A stretch of DNA of 64,000 bases from an uncultured Bacteroides sp. GTDB taxonomy: Bacteria; Bacteroidota; Bacteroidia; Bacteroidales; Bacteroidaceae. A program made the translations under genes and the position numbers. This document shows positions 9,174 through 18,023 of the stretch, piece by piece; position 1 is the stretch's first letter; each line of letters opens with the position of its first letter. The DNA lies in contig CAAFTU010000028.1 of assembly GCA_900766005.1 (NCBI GenBank), forward strand, positions 1-64,000, in the 5' to 3' direction. The notes under the pieces were generated by a model. It worked only from the letters and a program-made list of their open reading frames with translations. It did not search any database and was not told the origin of the DNA.

Positions 9174-10523
9174 ATGAGACAACGAGTTGTATATTGGGTC
9201 ATGATTGAGGCATTGGTTGGCTTGACTTCCATTTCCGCGCAGGAGGTCAAGAAATGGACGCTGAACGATTGCATAGAGTATGCATTGGAGAAAAATATTC
9301 AGTTACAGCAGAGCCAGATTGCCGGTCGGGAGAGTGAAGTTGATGTGAGGTCGGCACGGGCAGCCTTGTTTCCCAATTTATCTTTCAACACGGGGCAGAA
9401 CGTAACTAACCGCCCTTATCAGGAGAAAAGCAGTACGGTGAGCGGCACGGAGATTATCAGCAGCAATAACAAGACAACCTACAACGGAAGTTATGGGCTG
9501 AATGCCCAGTGGACGTTGTGGGACGGTAATCAGCGTCGCAACACTCTCAAACAAAAGAAAGCCAGTCGGCAGATAGCCGAGCTGGAAGTGGCTCAGACTG
9601 CCAATTCGCTGCAAGAACAGATTGCTCAGCTTTATATTCAGGTGTTGTATGCTGAGGAGTCTGTGAAAGTGAACCGGCAGACGTTGGAGGTGAGTCAGGC
9701 AACCTTTGAACGGGGAAAAGTGCTTTTTCAAGAGGGCAATCTCTCTAAAGCCGATTGTGCCCAATTGGAGGCACAAGTCGGTAATGACCATTATCAGCTG
9801 GTGACTGCCGAAAATGCTTTGCGCAACTACCGGTTGCAGCTGAAGCAGTTGTTGGAACTGGAACCCGATGTTGAACTGGAATTGGTTCTTCCTGCAGATA
9901 CTGATGGAGAGGTGTTGCAGCCGCTGCCATCTTGTCAGGAAGTGTATCAGCAGGCATTGGCCTTGCGTCCGGAAATTCAAAGCAGCAAGCTCAGCGTTGA
10001 AAATGCCCGGCTGAACATTGCGGTGGCCAAAGGCGGGTACTCGCCTACCTTGAGTCTGAATGCTTCGGCCGGGAGCATGACCAACAGTGCCTGTAGTCAA
10101 AGCTGGAGTAGACAGATGAAGGATGGGTGGAACAACAGCATTGGGCTGACGGTCAGCATTCCTCTTTTTGACAACCGTCAGCGGAAAAGTGCCTTGCAGA
10201 AAGCGCGTCTGCAATACGACAGTAGCGTACTGGAGTCTGTCAACCAGCAGAAGGCACTTTATAAAAGCATCGAAAGCCTGTGGATGGAGGCCAGCAATGC
10301 CCAGCAGCAATACGTGGCGGCTGACAGCAAGCTGGCAAGTTGCCGCACCAGCTATGAGATGGTGAGTGAACAGTTCGACTTAGGCATGAAAAACACCCTG
10401 GAGTTGCTCACCGAGAAGAACAATCTGCTCAGCGCTCAGCAACAGTGCATTCAGGCTAAATATATGGCTATGTTGAATGAAACCCTGCTCGACTTTTATG
10501 CTGGTCAGCCGATGAAATTATAA
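9174..10523 (+). CDS. TolC-family outer-membrane efflux protein
   Basis: A 449-aa outer-membrane factor with an N-terminal signal peptide ending near AQE (about residue 25), then WTLNDCIEYALEKN, the usual start of the mature TolC repeat. Two long coiled-coil repeats follow, rich in Gln, Ala and Leu, around residues 30-220 and 250-445. It should form the trimeric exit duct for the MacA/MacB-like pump encoded just downstream. The gap to the adaptor (10524-10630) contains imperfect duplications of the gene's own 3' end. Confidence 0.92.
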   Translation: MRQRVVYWVMIEALVGLTSISAQEVKKWTLNDCIEYALEKNIQLQQSQIAGRESEVDVRSARAALFPNLSFNTGQNVTNRPYQEKSSTVSGTEIISSNNKTTYNGSYGLNAQWTLWDGNQRRNTLKQKKASRQIAELEVAQTANSLQEQIAQLYIQVLYAEESVKVNRQTLEVSQATFERGKVLFQEGNLSKADCAQLEAQVGNDHYQLVTAENALRNYRLQLKQLLELEPDVELELVLPADTDGEVLQPLPSCQEVYQQALALRPEIQSSKLSVENARLNIAVAKGGYSPTLSLNASAGSMTNSACSQSWSRQMKDGWNNSIGLTVSIPLFDNRQRKSALQKARLQYDSSVLESVNQQKALYKSIESLWMEASNAQQQYVAADSKLASCRTSYEMVSEQFDLGMKNTLELLTEKNNLLSAQQQCIQAKYMAMLNETLLDFYAGQPMKL

Positions 10524-10630
10524 GAAGTTTCTGCAATGCTGAAATGATAAAAAAGTTATGAAATCATAAAGGCATTTTTTCAATGCTGAATGTATAAAGA
10601 AGTTATTAAAGCACTATATCAAGTATTATT

Positions 10631-11854
10631 ATGAGAAAGAAAACATTGTATTGTATCGCTGCAGCAGCCTGCATGGCAGGGGGAGTGGCCTTTTGGAGTC
10701 TTAGCGGGCAGAAACATAAAAGTGTGGTTGATTTTGCCACCGAAAAAGCCGTCCGTGCCACGGTCAACCAGTATATCATTGCCACAGGGACAATTGAACC
10801 TGTCACGGAAGTGGAAGTGGGTACGCAGGTGTCGGGCATTATTGATCGAATTTATGTAGACTACAATGCTGTGGTGAAAAAAGGTCAGCTGATTGCAGAA
10901 ATGGATAAGGTAACGCTGCAGAGCGAACTTCAGTCGGCTCGGGCTACGTACGACGGCAGTAAGGCTGAGTATGATTATCAGCAGAAGTGCTATGAACGTA
11001 AGCGTGTTCTGCATGAAAAACAATTGATAAGCGACACCGACTATGAGGAGGCGGTGTATAATTTTGAACGAGCTCGTAGTGTATGGGAACAGAGTAAGGC
11101 AGCTTTGTCCAAGGCTGAACGCAATCTGTCGTACGCTACCATTACTTCGCCTATCGACGGTGTGGTGACAAGCCGTGATGTGGAAGAGGGACAGACGGTG
11201 GCTTCCGGTTTTGAAACTCCTACACTTTTCACGATTGCAGCCGACCTGACCAAGATGCAGGTGGTGGCCGATGTAGATGAAGCGGATATCGCTGATGTAG
11301 TGGAAGGGGCACGGGTGACTTTTACTGTAGATGCTTATCCTGATGATGTTTTTGAAGGCACTGTGCGGCAGGTGCGGTTGGGCAGTACAAACAGCTCCAG
11401 CACTTCGTCTGCTACTGGCAGCACAACGGTAGTTACGTATGAAGTGGTTATTGTGGCCGAGAATCCGGACTTGAAACTCAAACCAAGGTTGACGGCCAAT
11501 GCTACCATCTATACGTTGGTTCGCGAAAACGTGCTCACGGTGTCCAACAAGGCTTTGCGGTTTACTCCCCATAAGGATATGGTGGGGAACCGGAACATTG
11601 TAGACTGTCAGGCAAGCCCGAAGGTATGGACCCTCGATAACCAGACCTTTACGGCTCATCCGGTGAAGACGGGTATGAGCGATGGCAGCAAAACTGAAAT
11701 TGTGAGTGGGCTGGCCGAAAACACCATGATTGTGTCCGAGGCCATTGTTCGCCAGCCTGTGTCTGTTGCGGGTGAAGAGGCTGCTGCATCCAGCGGTGAA
11801 AGGAGTCCGTTCATGCCGGGCCCTCCGGGAAGCAATCGAAAGAAGAGTAAATAA
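10631..11854 (+). CDS. MacA-like periplasmic adaptor (membrane fusion protein)
   Basis: A 407-aa adaptor linking an inner-membrane ABC transporter to TolC. It has an N-terminal hydrophobic anchor (about residues 5-22) and a lipoyl-type half motif at VEVGTQVSGIIDRIYVDYN. An alpha-hairpin lies at about 95-165 (SARATYDGSKAEYDY onward). A second lipoyl half (TSPIDGVVTSRDVEEGQTV) and beta-barrel/MP domains follow. The tail is rich in Pro, Gly and Ser (SPFMPGPPGSN). Order and spacing place it in one operon with the ATPase and permease downstream, as in MacAB systems for macrolides, peptides or lipids. The actual substrate cannot be read from sequence. Confidence 0.9.
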   Translation: MRKKTLYCIAAAACMAGGVAFWSLSGQKHKSVVDFATEKAVRATVNQYIIATGTIEPVTEVEVGTQVSGIIDRIYVDYNAVVKKGQLIAEMDKVTLQSELQSARATYDGSKAEYDYQQKCYERKRVLHEKQLISDTDYEEAVYNFERARSVWEQSKAALSKAERNLSYATITSPIDGVVTSRDVEEGQTVASGFETPTLFTIAADLTKMQVVADVDEADIADVVEGARVTFTVDAYPDDVFEGTVRQVRLGSTNSSSTSSATGSTTVVTYEVVIVAENPDLKLKPRLTANATIYTLVRENVLTVSNKALRFTPHKDMVGNRNIVDCQASPKVWTLDNQTFTAHPVKTGMSDGSKTEIVSGLAENTMIVSEAIVRQPVSVAGEEAAASSGERSPFMPGPPGSNRKKSK

Positions 11855-11914
11855 GTAGAAGAATAAATGACCAGCATCAATTAAAGTCAATAAACCGGTA
11901 AACAGCAGATAGCA

Positions 11915-12658
11915 ATGAAGAAGATTATTGAACTGCAACACATCAAGCGGAATTTTCGGGTGGGGGATGAGACAGTGCATGCCTTGCGCGGTGTTTCCTT
12001 TACCATTCATGAAGGAGAGTTTGTTACGATAATGGGCACTTCCGGTTCGGGCAAGTCCACTTTGCTCAATACGTTGGGTTGCCTGGATACGCCCACCAGC
12101 GGAGAGTATCTGCTCGACGGCGTGTCTGTGCGCACCATGAGCAAGCCGCAGCGGGCCATCTTGCGCAATCGCAAGATCGGGTTTGTTTTTCAAAACTACA
12201 ACTTGCTGCCCAAAACTACGGCCGTGGAAAATGTGGAGTTGCCTCTGATGTATAATGCATCGGTTTCGGCCACTGAGAGGAGAGAGCGGGCGGTGGAGGC
12301 ATTGAAGGCAGTGGGACTGGCCGACCGCCTGGAGCATAAGTCGAACCAGATGTCGGGCGGACAGATGCAGCGTGTGGCCATTGCTCGGGCGTTGGTGAAT
12401 CATCCAGCTGTGATTCTGGCGGATGAAGCAACCGGTAATCTGGATACCCGCACCTCGTTTGAGATTCTGGTGCTATTCCAGCAACTGCATGCCCAGGGGC
12501 GCACGATCGTCTTTGTGACCCATAATCCCGAAATAGCGCAGTATAGCAGCCGCAATATCCGCTTGCGCGACGGACGGGTGGTGGAAGATATCCAGAACCC
12601 GAACATTCTTTCGGCAGCCGAGGCATTGGCAGCCTTGCCTAAGAATAATGATGACTGA
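11915..12658 (+). CDS. ABC transporter ATP-binding protein (MacB/LolD type)
   Basis: A 247-aa nucleotide-binding protein. Walker A is GTSGSGKST (about 41-49), the Q-loop FVFQNYNLLPK (about 90), the signature MSGGQMQRVAIARAL (about 145) and Walker B VILADEATGNLD (about 167), with the switch His in FVTHNPE. Unlike E. coli MacB, the ATPase and permease are separate proteins here, the arrangement seen in many Gram-positive and Bacteroidota exporters. It follows the adaptor by 60 bases and precedes the permease by 53. Confidence 0.93.
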   Translation: MKKIIELQHIKRNFRVGDETVHALRGVSFTIHEGEFVTIMGTSGSGKSTLLNTLGCLDTPTSGEYLLDGVSVRTMSKPQRAILRNRKIGFVFQNYNLLPKTTAVENVELPLMYNASVSATERRERAVEALKAVGLADRLEHKSNQMSGGQMQRVAIARALVNHPAVILADEATGNLDTRTSFEILVLFQQLHAQGRTIVFVTHNPEIAQYSSRNIRLRDGRVVEDIQNPNILSAAEALAALPKNNDD

Positions 12659-12711
12659 TCAGTAGAACAACGACGACTGATGAGTGAGCCAAAAAATGAA
12701 ACAAGAAAATT

Positions 12712-13932
12712 ATGAACGGAACAAATCTTTTTAAAATAGCGATTCGGGCATTGGCCAACAACAAACTCCGGGCGTTTCTCACCATGCTGGGGATTATTAT
12801 AGGAGTGGCTTCTGTCATTGCGATGCTGGCCATCGGGCAAGGGTCGAAGAAAAGTATTCAGAAGCAGATTGCCGAGATGGGCTCAAACATGATTATGATT
12901 CATCCGGGAGCCGAGATGCGGGGCGGGGTGCGGCAGGACCCTTCGGCCATGCAGACGCTGAAATTGGAAAACTATGTAAAGCTGCGCGAGGAGTGTGCTT
13001 ATCTTTTAGCTATCAGTCCCAATGTGTCGGCATCGGGGCAGCTCATTGCGGGCGGCCACAACTATCCGTCTTCGGTGAGTGGGGTAAGCATGGATTATCT
13101 CACCATCCGCCAGCTGTCGGTGGAGCAGGGGGAGATGTTTACCGAAGAGGATATTCGCACGGCAGCCAAGGTCTGTGTCATCGGCAAGACCATTGTCGAC
13201 AACCTCTTTCCCGATGGCAGCGACCCCATCGGTAAGGTGATCCGCTGCAATCAGATTCCTTTCCGGGTGGTGGGCATCCTGAAATCGAAAGGCTACAACT
13301 CCATGGGGATGGACCAGGATGATGTGGTGCTGGCACCCTACAGCACGGTGATGAAACGGCTGCTTTCGCAGACTTATCTGAGCGGTGTTTTTGCTTCGGC
13401 GCTCACTGAAGACCTGACGGATAAGGCGGTAGACGAAATAACGGCTGTGCTTCGGCGCGAGCACAAGCTGAAGGAGGCAGACGCAGACGATTTCACCATC
13501 CGCACGCAGCAGGAACTGAGCAGCATGCTCAATTCCACGACCGACCTGATGACTACGTTGCTGGCCTGCATTGCCGGTATCTCACTGCTGGTGGGTGGAA
13601 TCGGTATCATGAACATCATGTATGTGTCCGTTACCGAGCGTACGCGCGAGATCGGGTTGCGCATGTCGGTTGGTGCCAGAGGCATAGACATCTTGAGCCA
13701 GTTTCTCATCGAGTCCATCCTCATCAGCATCACGGGAGGGTTGATAGGTGTGCTGCTGGGTTGCGGAGCAAGCATCCTCATCAAGACAGTGGCTCATTGG
13801 CCCGTCTTCATCCAGCCTTGGAGTGTACTGCTTTCTTTTCTCGTATGCACACTCACCGGGGTGTTTTTCGGGTGGTATCCAGCCAAGAAAGCGGCTCAGC
13901 TCGATCCGATAGAAGCCCTGCGGTATGAGTGA
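12712..13932 (+). CDS. MacB/FtsX-type ABC permease
   Basis: A 406-aa type VII ABC permease. The first transmembrane helix is at about 20-42 (LTMLGIIIGVASVIAMLAIG). A periplasmic MacB_PCD domain of about 230 residues follows, then three helices in the last 130 residues, including LLVGGIGIMNIMYVSVTERTREIG, the conserved FtsX coupling region. Mechanotransmission rather than transport through the membrane is the known mode of this family. It partners the ATPase upstream, the adaptor and TolC. Confidence 0.93.
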   Translation: MNGTNLFKIAIRALANNKLRAFLTMLGIIIGVASVIAMLAIGQGSKKSIQKQIAEMGSNMIMIHPGAEMRGGVRQDPSAMQTLKLENYVKLREECAYLLAISPNVSASGQLIAGGHNYPSSVSGVSMDYLTIRQLSVEQGEMFTEEDIRTAAKVCVIGKTIVDNLFPDGSDPIGKVIRCNQIPFRVVGILKSKGYNSMGMDQDDVVLAPYSTVMKRLLSQTYLSGVFASALTEDLTDKAVDEITAVLRREHKLKEADADDFTIRTQQELSSMLNSTTDLMTTLLACIAGISLLVGGIGIMNIMYVSVTERTREIGLRMSVGARGIDILSQFLIESILISITGGLIGVLLGCGASILIKTVAHWPVFIQPWSVLLSFLVCTLTGVFFGWYPAKKAAQLDPIEALRYE

Positions 13933-13963
13933 GAAAAATAGTAGTATTTTCCTGAATCTTTCT

Positions 13964-13997
13964 TATCTTTGTCTCAATGAATCAGTTCTTATCTTTG
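13964..13997 (+). promoter_or_regulatory. Duplicated TATCTTTG promoter element plus 9-codon leader frame
   Basis: TATCTTTG occurs at 13964-13971 and again at 13990-13997, 26 bases apart, inside a direct repeat that also copies the kinase start region. Between them an ATG at 13978 opens a 9-codon frame (MNQFLSLSE). Its TGA overlaps the kinase ATG as ATGA at 14003. The second promoter copy is too close to the ATG to be used as such; the first could serve a separate transcript for the two-component genes. Confidence 0.55.
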
Positions 13998-14002
13998 TCT
14001 GA

Positions 14003-15058
14003 ATGAAACAGTTATTTTTACAGCGCCGATGTTTGGAGATGGGCATACACACAGTCAGCTGGTTGCTTATCTTTGGTTTTCCGCTGGTCTTTATCGACCG
14101 GCGCAGTGATGTCAACTGGATGCGGTTCCTGCTCCACAGCTGTGTACCGGCCTGTTATCTCTGCATTTTCTATTTGAACTACCTGTGGCTGGTGCCCCGC
14201 TATCTGTTTCGTCATGAAATGCGGCAGTATGTGCTGGTCAACGCGGTGGCTGTCGTTTGCTTCAGTGTGCTGCTGCACGGGTTGATGGAGAGTTTCTCCG
14301 CTCCGCCGCCTCCCGATGCTATCCGTCATTTTCCACCCCGCTGGATTTTCTATTTGCGCGATGTGGGCATGATGGTATTCGTGGCCGGGCTGGGAGCTGC
14401 CATCCGTACCAGTCTGCGCTGGAGGGAGACCGAAGAGCAGCTGATGGAGGCTGAGAAGCAAAAGACGGAAGCCGAACTGAAGAACCTGAAAAATCAGTTG
14501 AATCCGCACTTTCTGCTGAATACGCTGAATAATATCTATGCCTTGATTGCGTTCAACAGCGACCGGGCACAGGAGGCGGTGCAGGAGCTGAGCAAGCTGC
14601 TCCGGCATGTGCTGTATGACAATCAGCAGGCCTATGTGCCGCTCAGTCAGGAACTGGATTTCATACGCAACTATGTTTCTCTGATGCGCATAAGGCTGTC
14701 TCAGCAGGTAGATTTGCATGTGCGTCTGGAGACGGATCCTGATGATACTTTGAGGATTGCCCCTCTGCTTTTCATTTCCTTGATTGAAAATGCGTTCAAG
14801 CACGGTATCAGTCCTGTAGGCCCCAGCTTTATTTCCATTTCGATTGTGGGTCACACCGACGGCACTGTGCAGTGCGAGATTATGAACAGCCATCATCCGA
14901 AGTCGGCCAGCGATCAGAGTGGGAGCGGGGTCGGACTGAGGCAGGTGACCCGCCGGCTGGAACTCTTGTATCCCGAACGATACGAATGGGAGCAGGGGTT
15001 GCGCGACAGCGGCAAAGTCTTTCTTTCTTCATTAACCATACAAACCCGCGAACGATGA
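14003..15058 (+). CDS. LytS/YehU-type sensor histidine kinase
   Basis: A 351-aa kinase of the His_kinase (PF06580) class. Four hydrophobic segments fill the first 140 residues (for example TVSWLLIFGFPLVFI, YVLVNAVAVVCFSVLL, DVGMMVFVAGLGAAI). A short coiled coil (EEQLMEAEKQKTEAELKNL) follows, then the phospho-acceptor region LKNQLNPHFLLNTLNNIY with His near 169. The ATPase domain has SLIENAFKHG and GSGVGLRQVTRRL. It sits at the end of the efflux operon and overlaps its regulator by ATGA, so it most likely senses envelope stress or the pump's substrate; this is inference from position. Confidence 0.92.
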   Translation: MKQLFLQRRCLEMGIHTVSWLLIFGFPLVFIDRRSDVNWMRFLLHSCVPACYLCIFYLNYLWLVPRYLFRHEMRQYVLVNAVAVVCFSVLLHGLMESFSAPPPPDAIRHFPPRWIFYLRDVGMMVFVAGLGAAIRTSLRWRETEEQLMEAEKQKTEAELKNLKNQLNPHFLLNTLNNIYALIAFNSDRAQEAVQELSKLLRHVLYDNQQAYVPLSQELDFIRNYVSLMRIRLSQQVDLHVRLETDPDDTLRIAPLLFISLIENAFKHGISPVGPSFISISIVGHTDGTVQCEIMNSHHPKSASDQSGSGVGLRQVTRRLELLYPERYEWEQGLRDSGKVFLSSLTIQTRER

Positions 15059-15783
15059 TTTTGAATTGTGTTCTTGTAGATGATGAGCCTCTGGCTCTTG
15101 CGTTGCTGAAAAGTTATGTCGAGAAAACAGATTGTCTCCGTCTGGCAGGCGCTTATGCCAGTGCGGTGGAAGCCATGTACGGCCTTTCACAGCACGGGGA
15201 GGTGCATCTGCTGTTTCTTGACATTCAGATGCCCGAATTGAACGGACTGGAATTTTCGAAAATGGTATCTCCTGATACGCGGATTGTGTTCACCACTGCT
15301 TTCAATCAGTATGCCGTGGACAGCTATAAGGTGAATGCCTTGGATTATTTGATGAAGCCCATCAGTTACGTTGATTTTCTGCAGGCGGTGAACAAGGCGT
15401 CGCAGTGGTTTGAAATGAAGCAGAAAGCCGCTGGCGGCAGGGATGAGCCAGCTTTGGCAGAAGACTGCATTTATGTGAAGAGTGATTACAAGTGGATGCG
15501 GATTGACATCGGACAGATTCTGTATGTGGAGGGGCTGAAGGACTATGTGAAGATTCATCTTGAGGGAGTATCGAAGCCTGTTCTGTCATTGCTCAGCATG
15601 AAGTCGATGGAGGAAAAGCTTCCTTCCGACCGATTCCTGCGGGTGCACCGCTCGTTTCTGGTGCAAAAGAATAAGATTCGGGTGATGGATAGAGGCCGGA
15701 TTGTGTTCGGAAAGGAGTATATACCTGTGGCCGACAGCGCGAAGCAGGAATTGCAGGCCTATCTCGATCGCTATACCATTTAG
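15055..15783 (+). CDS. LytTR-family response regulator
   Basis: A 242-aa regulator starting MILNCVLVDDEPLAL; this ATG overlaps the kinase stop, the usual coupling. The receiver domain has the acidic pair DDE, the phosphorylation Asp in LFLDIQMPE (about 57) and Lys in YLMKPISY. The C-terminal LytTR domain (about 135-240) has IYVKSDYKWMRIDIGQILYVEG and FLRVHRSFLVQ. Longer upstream frames exist but would overlap the kinase by nearly 200 bases and add no receiver sequence. It probably controls the efflux operon it belongs to. Confidence 0.93.
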   Translation: MILNCVLVDDEPLALALLKSYVEKTDCLRLAGAYASAVEAMYGLSQHGEVHLLFLDIQMPELNGLEFSKMVSPDTRIVFTTAFNQYAVDSYKVNALDYLMKPISYVDFLQAVNKASQWFEMKQKAAGGRDEPALAEDCIYVKSDYKWMRIDIGQILYVEGLKDYVKIHLEGVSKPVLSLLSMKSMEEKLPSDRFLRVHRSFLVQKNKIRVMDRGRIVFGKEYIPVADSAKQELQAYLDRYTI

Positions 15784-15870
15784 GCTAACCACCCACAATC
15801 TACTCGATAGGCTGACCATACTCGATAGGCTAACCACACGCAATTGCCTACACTCAACTGCAAACAAAAA

Positions 15871-15905
15871 TCCCCCTGCCGCAACTCTGCAGCAGGGGGA
15901 TTCTG
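15871..15905. terminator. Strong rho-independent terminator between convergent genes
   Basis: TCCCCCTGC (15871-15879) pairs with GCAGGGGGA (15892-15900). On the minus strand the stem is followed by TTTTTG, so it ends the GH109-like transcript best; on the plus strand a weaker TTCTGTTT follows the LytTR gene. Confidence 0.8.
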
Positions 15906-15909
15906 TTTG

Positions 15910-15965
15910 GATTATACTCAGTAACTTGTCTGATTATATTCAGTAACTTGTCTGATTATACTCAG
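15910..15965. repeat. 22-bp tandem repeat, 2.5 copies
   Basis: The unit GATTATACTCAGTAACTTGT plus CT occurs at 15910-15931 and 15932-15953 (one mismatch), with a partial third copy. It lies in the gap between the convergent LytTR regulator and GH109-like genes. Confidence 0.85.
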
Positions 15966-15972
15966 CCGTATG

Positions 15973-17619
15973 TTATTTAGCGTTCACCGCTTTAGCAAGT
16001 TGCTTGTGAGCTTTAACCTTAGCGCGGTCGTAAGCTTTCTGAGCTTTAGCTTTAGCCTTGGCATCAGTAGCATTCTTCACGTTGTCATACAAAGTCCACA
16101 GATTGCAAGCCTTGGCAGCTTCTTTCTGAGCAGCAGTGTATGCTTCAGCTTTGGCTTCTGTAGCAGCTTCTTCTTCAGCAGGAGCATAAGCATGTTTGTA
16201 GCCTTTCACGTCGTTCCAGTGGCCGCGAGTGAAATCGGGGAATGTAACGGCAGCGCAGTTGTTGTCCATAGAGATGGCACCCAGTTCCGACAGACAGCAC
16301 CATTCTGCCAAGTCGTAAACGTCCATATCCAGAGGCAGACCGTTTTGCAGACAGTAAACCAGGCGGGCATCCATGATGTAGTCCATACCGCCATGACCCA
16401 TAGCACGTCCTTTTTCGCCGAACTTAGTCAGGATCGGATGATAATACTTCTTTTCCAAAGCCTTCTTCTGGTCAGCATTCAGGAAGCCGTGTGCGTTGAT
16501 GTCGTCCATGTTGGGCGCACCAGTGTCCTTCATTGCATCGCCAGAGAGTGCATATTCGGGAGTCGGATATTTGGTTGCATAACCCTTGGTACCTGTCAGT
16601 TTGAACAGACGGTTGTAGGGCTGCGGAGTCATTACGTTGTGTTGGATTTCCACTACCTTACCGTTGGCTGTACGCATCAGCGTAGTAGTATGGTCACCGT
16701 TGCGGAATTCTTTCGGTTCTTTACCGGTCAGGTTCTTCACATATTCCTTACCTACAAAGCTCTTGGTATCCATAGCTACGAGTGTAGTGAAGCGGTCGCC
16801 GCGGTGAATGTCCATGCATTGAGCCACAGGGCCAAGGCCGTGTGTAGCATACACGTCGCCCCGGTTTTCCATGTTATACTTCATACGCCAGTGCAGGTTG
16901 TCCTTGTCGTTGTCGTTCGGATCTTTCCAGTAAGCCTTCCAGAAGGCAGACAGTTCGTGGATGTAAGCACCTTCTGCGCGGATGATTTCACCGAAAACAC
17001 CGTCCTTAGCCATAGCCAAGGCATTCATTTCATAATAGTCATAGCAGCAGTTTTCCAGGATGAAGCAGTGCAGACGAGTCTGTTCCGACAAGTCGATCAA
17101 GTTCCAGCATTGTTCCAGGTTCATGGCCGACGGCACTTCGATAGCCACGTGCTTGCCGTTTTCCATGGCAAACTTAGCCACCGGGAAGTGGTGGTTCCAG
17201 TCGGTTGCAATATACACCAAGTCAATGTCTGAGCGTTTGCAGAGTTCTTCGTATCCCTTTTCGCCGGAGTAGATGTCGGCCGGAATCATACCTGCATCAC
17301 GCAGATACTTCTGTGAGTCTTCTGCACGGTTTGCTTCGTAGTCGCAGAGAGCTACAATTTCCACACCCGGGATGTGGCAGAAACGCATCACAGCCCAAGG
17401 ACCGCGCATACCCAAGCCTACGAATCCCACACGCACGGTCTGCATTTTGGGAGCTTTCAGTCCGAGTACATGCTGTTGGCCAGCCGGACGTTCGGGAGTT
17501 TCTACTACGAGGGTTCCCTTGTCCCAATGAGTTTTGGTAGAAGGAGAAAGTGACTGTGCCTGGACGCCTGTTGCAGAGAGGGCGATAAAGGCCGATAGAA
17601 AGATGTGCTTTACTTTCAT
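15973..17619 (-). CDS. GH109-like secreted Gfo/Idh/MocA enzyme (alpha-N-acetylgalactosaminidase family)
   Basis: A 548-aa protein with a signal peptide (MKVKHIFLSAFIALSATGVQAQ). An NAD-binding Rossmann domain follows (VRVGFVGLGMRGPWAV near 62-77), then a Gfo/Idh/MocA C-terminal domain with HGLGPVAQCMDIHRGD and GHGGMDYIM. Known GH109 enzymes use NAD+ in a redox-assisted removal of alpha-GalNAc (blood-group A, mucin glycans). Residues from about 478 to the end form a Lys/Ala-rich tail (AKAKAKAQKAYDRAKVKAHK) with repeated short helices; I do not recall it as part of the catalytic fold. It is monocistronic, with a terminator just past the stop. The exact substrate is inferred from family only. 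Confidence 0.85.
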   Translation of the reverse strand: MKVKHIFLSAFIALSATGVQAQSLSPSTKTHWDKGTLVVETPERPAGQQHVLGLKAPKMQTVRVGFVGLGMRGPWAVMRFCHIPGVEIVALCDYEANRAEDSQKYLRDAGMIPADIYSGEKGYEELCKRSDIDLVYIATDWNHHFPVAKFAMENGKHVAIEVPSAMNLEQCWNLIDLSEQTRLHCFILENCCYDYYEMNALAMAKDGVFGEIIRAEGAYIHELSAFWKAYWKDPNDNDKDNLHWRMKYNMENRGDVYATHGLGPVAQCMDIHRGDRFTTLVAMDTKSFVGKEYVKNLTGKEPKEFRNGDHTTTLMRTANGKVVEIQHNVMTPQPYNRLFKLTGTKGYATKYPTPEYALSGDAMKDTGAPNMDDINAHGFLNADQKKALEKKYYHPILTKFGEKGRAMGHGGMDYIMDARLVYCLQNGLPLDMDVYDLAEWCCLSELGAISMDNNCAAVTFPDFTRGHWNDVKGYKHAYAPAEEEAATEAKAEAYTAAQKEAAKACNLWTLYDNVKNATDAKAKAKAQKAYDRAKVKAHKQLAKAVNAK

Positions 17620-17722
17620 ATATAAGTTAGATTAACGAGGCTCTACAATCATGTTTATTTTTACCGTCAGGCAGCTTGAACCTCTTTTAAACTGCCATTC
17701 AGCTGTTTTTGTTTTTATGTTG

Positions 17723-17730
17723 CAAACTTA
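17723..17730 (-). promoter_or_regulatory. -7 promoter element of the GH109-like gene
   Basis: Read on the minus strand the site is TAAGTTTG, an exact TAnnTTTG. It would give a leader of about 95 bases. Confidence 0.5.
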
Positions 17731-17885
17731 ATGAAAAAGATTTGTATTTCTCGCTTTATTGAAGAATTATCAACCAATTTTAATTGATTTAACTCCTAAT
17801 AGGAACAGAATGATACCTTAATATACGTGTGGCGGTTGCTGGTTTTTCAATGCAAGGAAGCAAACTAAAAAAAGGTTAATGCGAG

Positions 17886-17931
17886 CGGGCGGTTTAGCAA
17901 AATATAAACGGGCGGTTTAGTAAAATATAAA
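17886..17931. repeat. 23-bp direct repeat, two copies, and palindrome at 17964-17981
   Basis: The unit CGGGCGGTTTAGCAAAATAT plus AAA occurs twice in tandem with one mismatch. About 35 bases on, CAAAGAT TTTC ATCTTTG forms a perfect inverted repeat whose right half is a near -7 element (CATCTTTG) for the regulator gene at 18024. The rest of the 400-base gap 17620-18023 shows only the GH109 promoter. Confidence 0.7.
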
Positions 17932-18023
17932 ATAGATTCTGATTTTTTAGTTGGGTATTATCACAAAGATTTTCATCTTTGCAACGGGATGCTGAAAAGC
18001 AGCACATATAGCACACAAGAGTT

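Noticed and set aside
10619..12403. Long minus-strand frame across the MacA and ABC ATPase genes
   Set aside because: Composition is that of an antisense shadow; the plus-strand frames carry all the recognisable motifs.
14872..15054. Upstream extension of the LytTR regulator
   Set aside because: The extra residues overlap the kinase gene and have no receiver sequence; MILNCVLVDDE at 15055 is the natural start.
15970..17232. Plus-strand frame antisense to the GH109-like gene
   Set aside because: No domain signature; a low-complexity Ser/Phe/Val pattern opposite a clear family protein.
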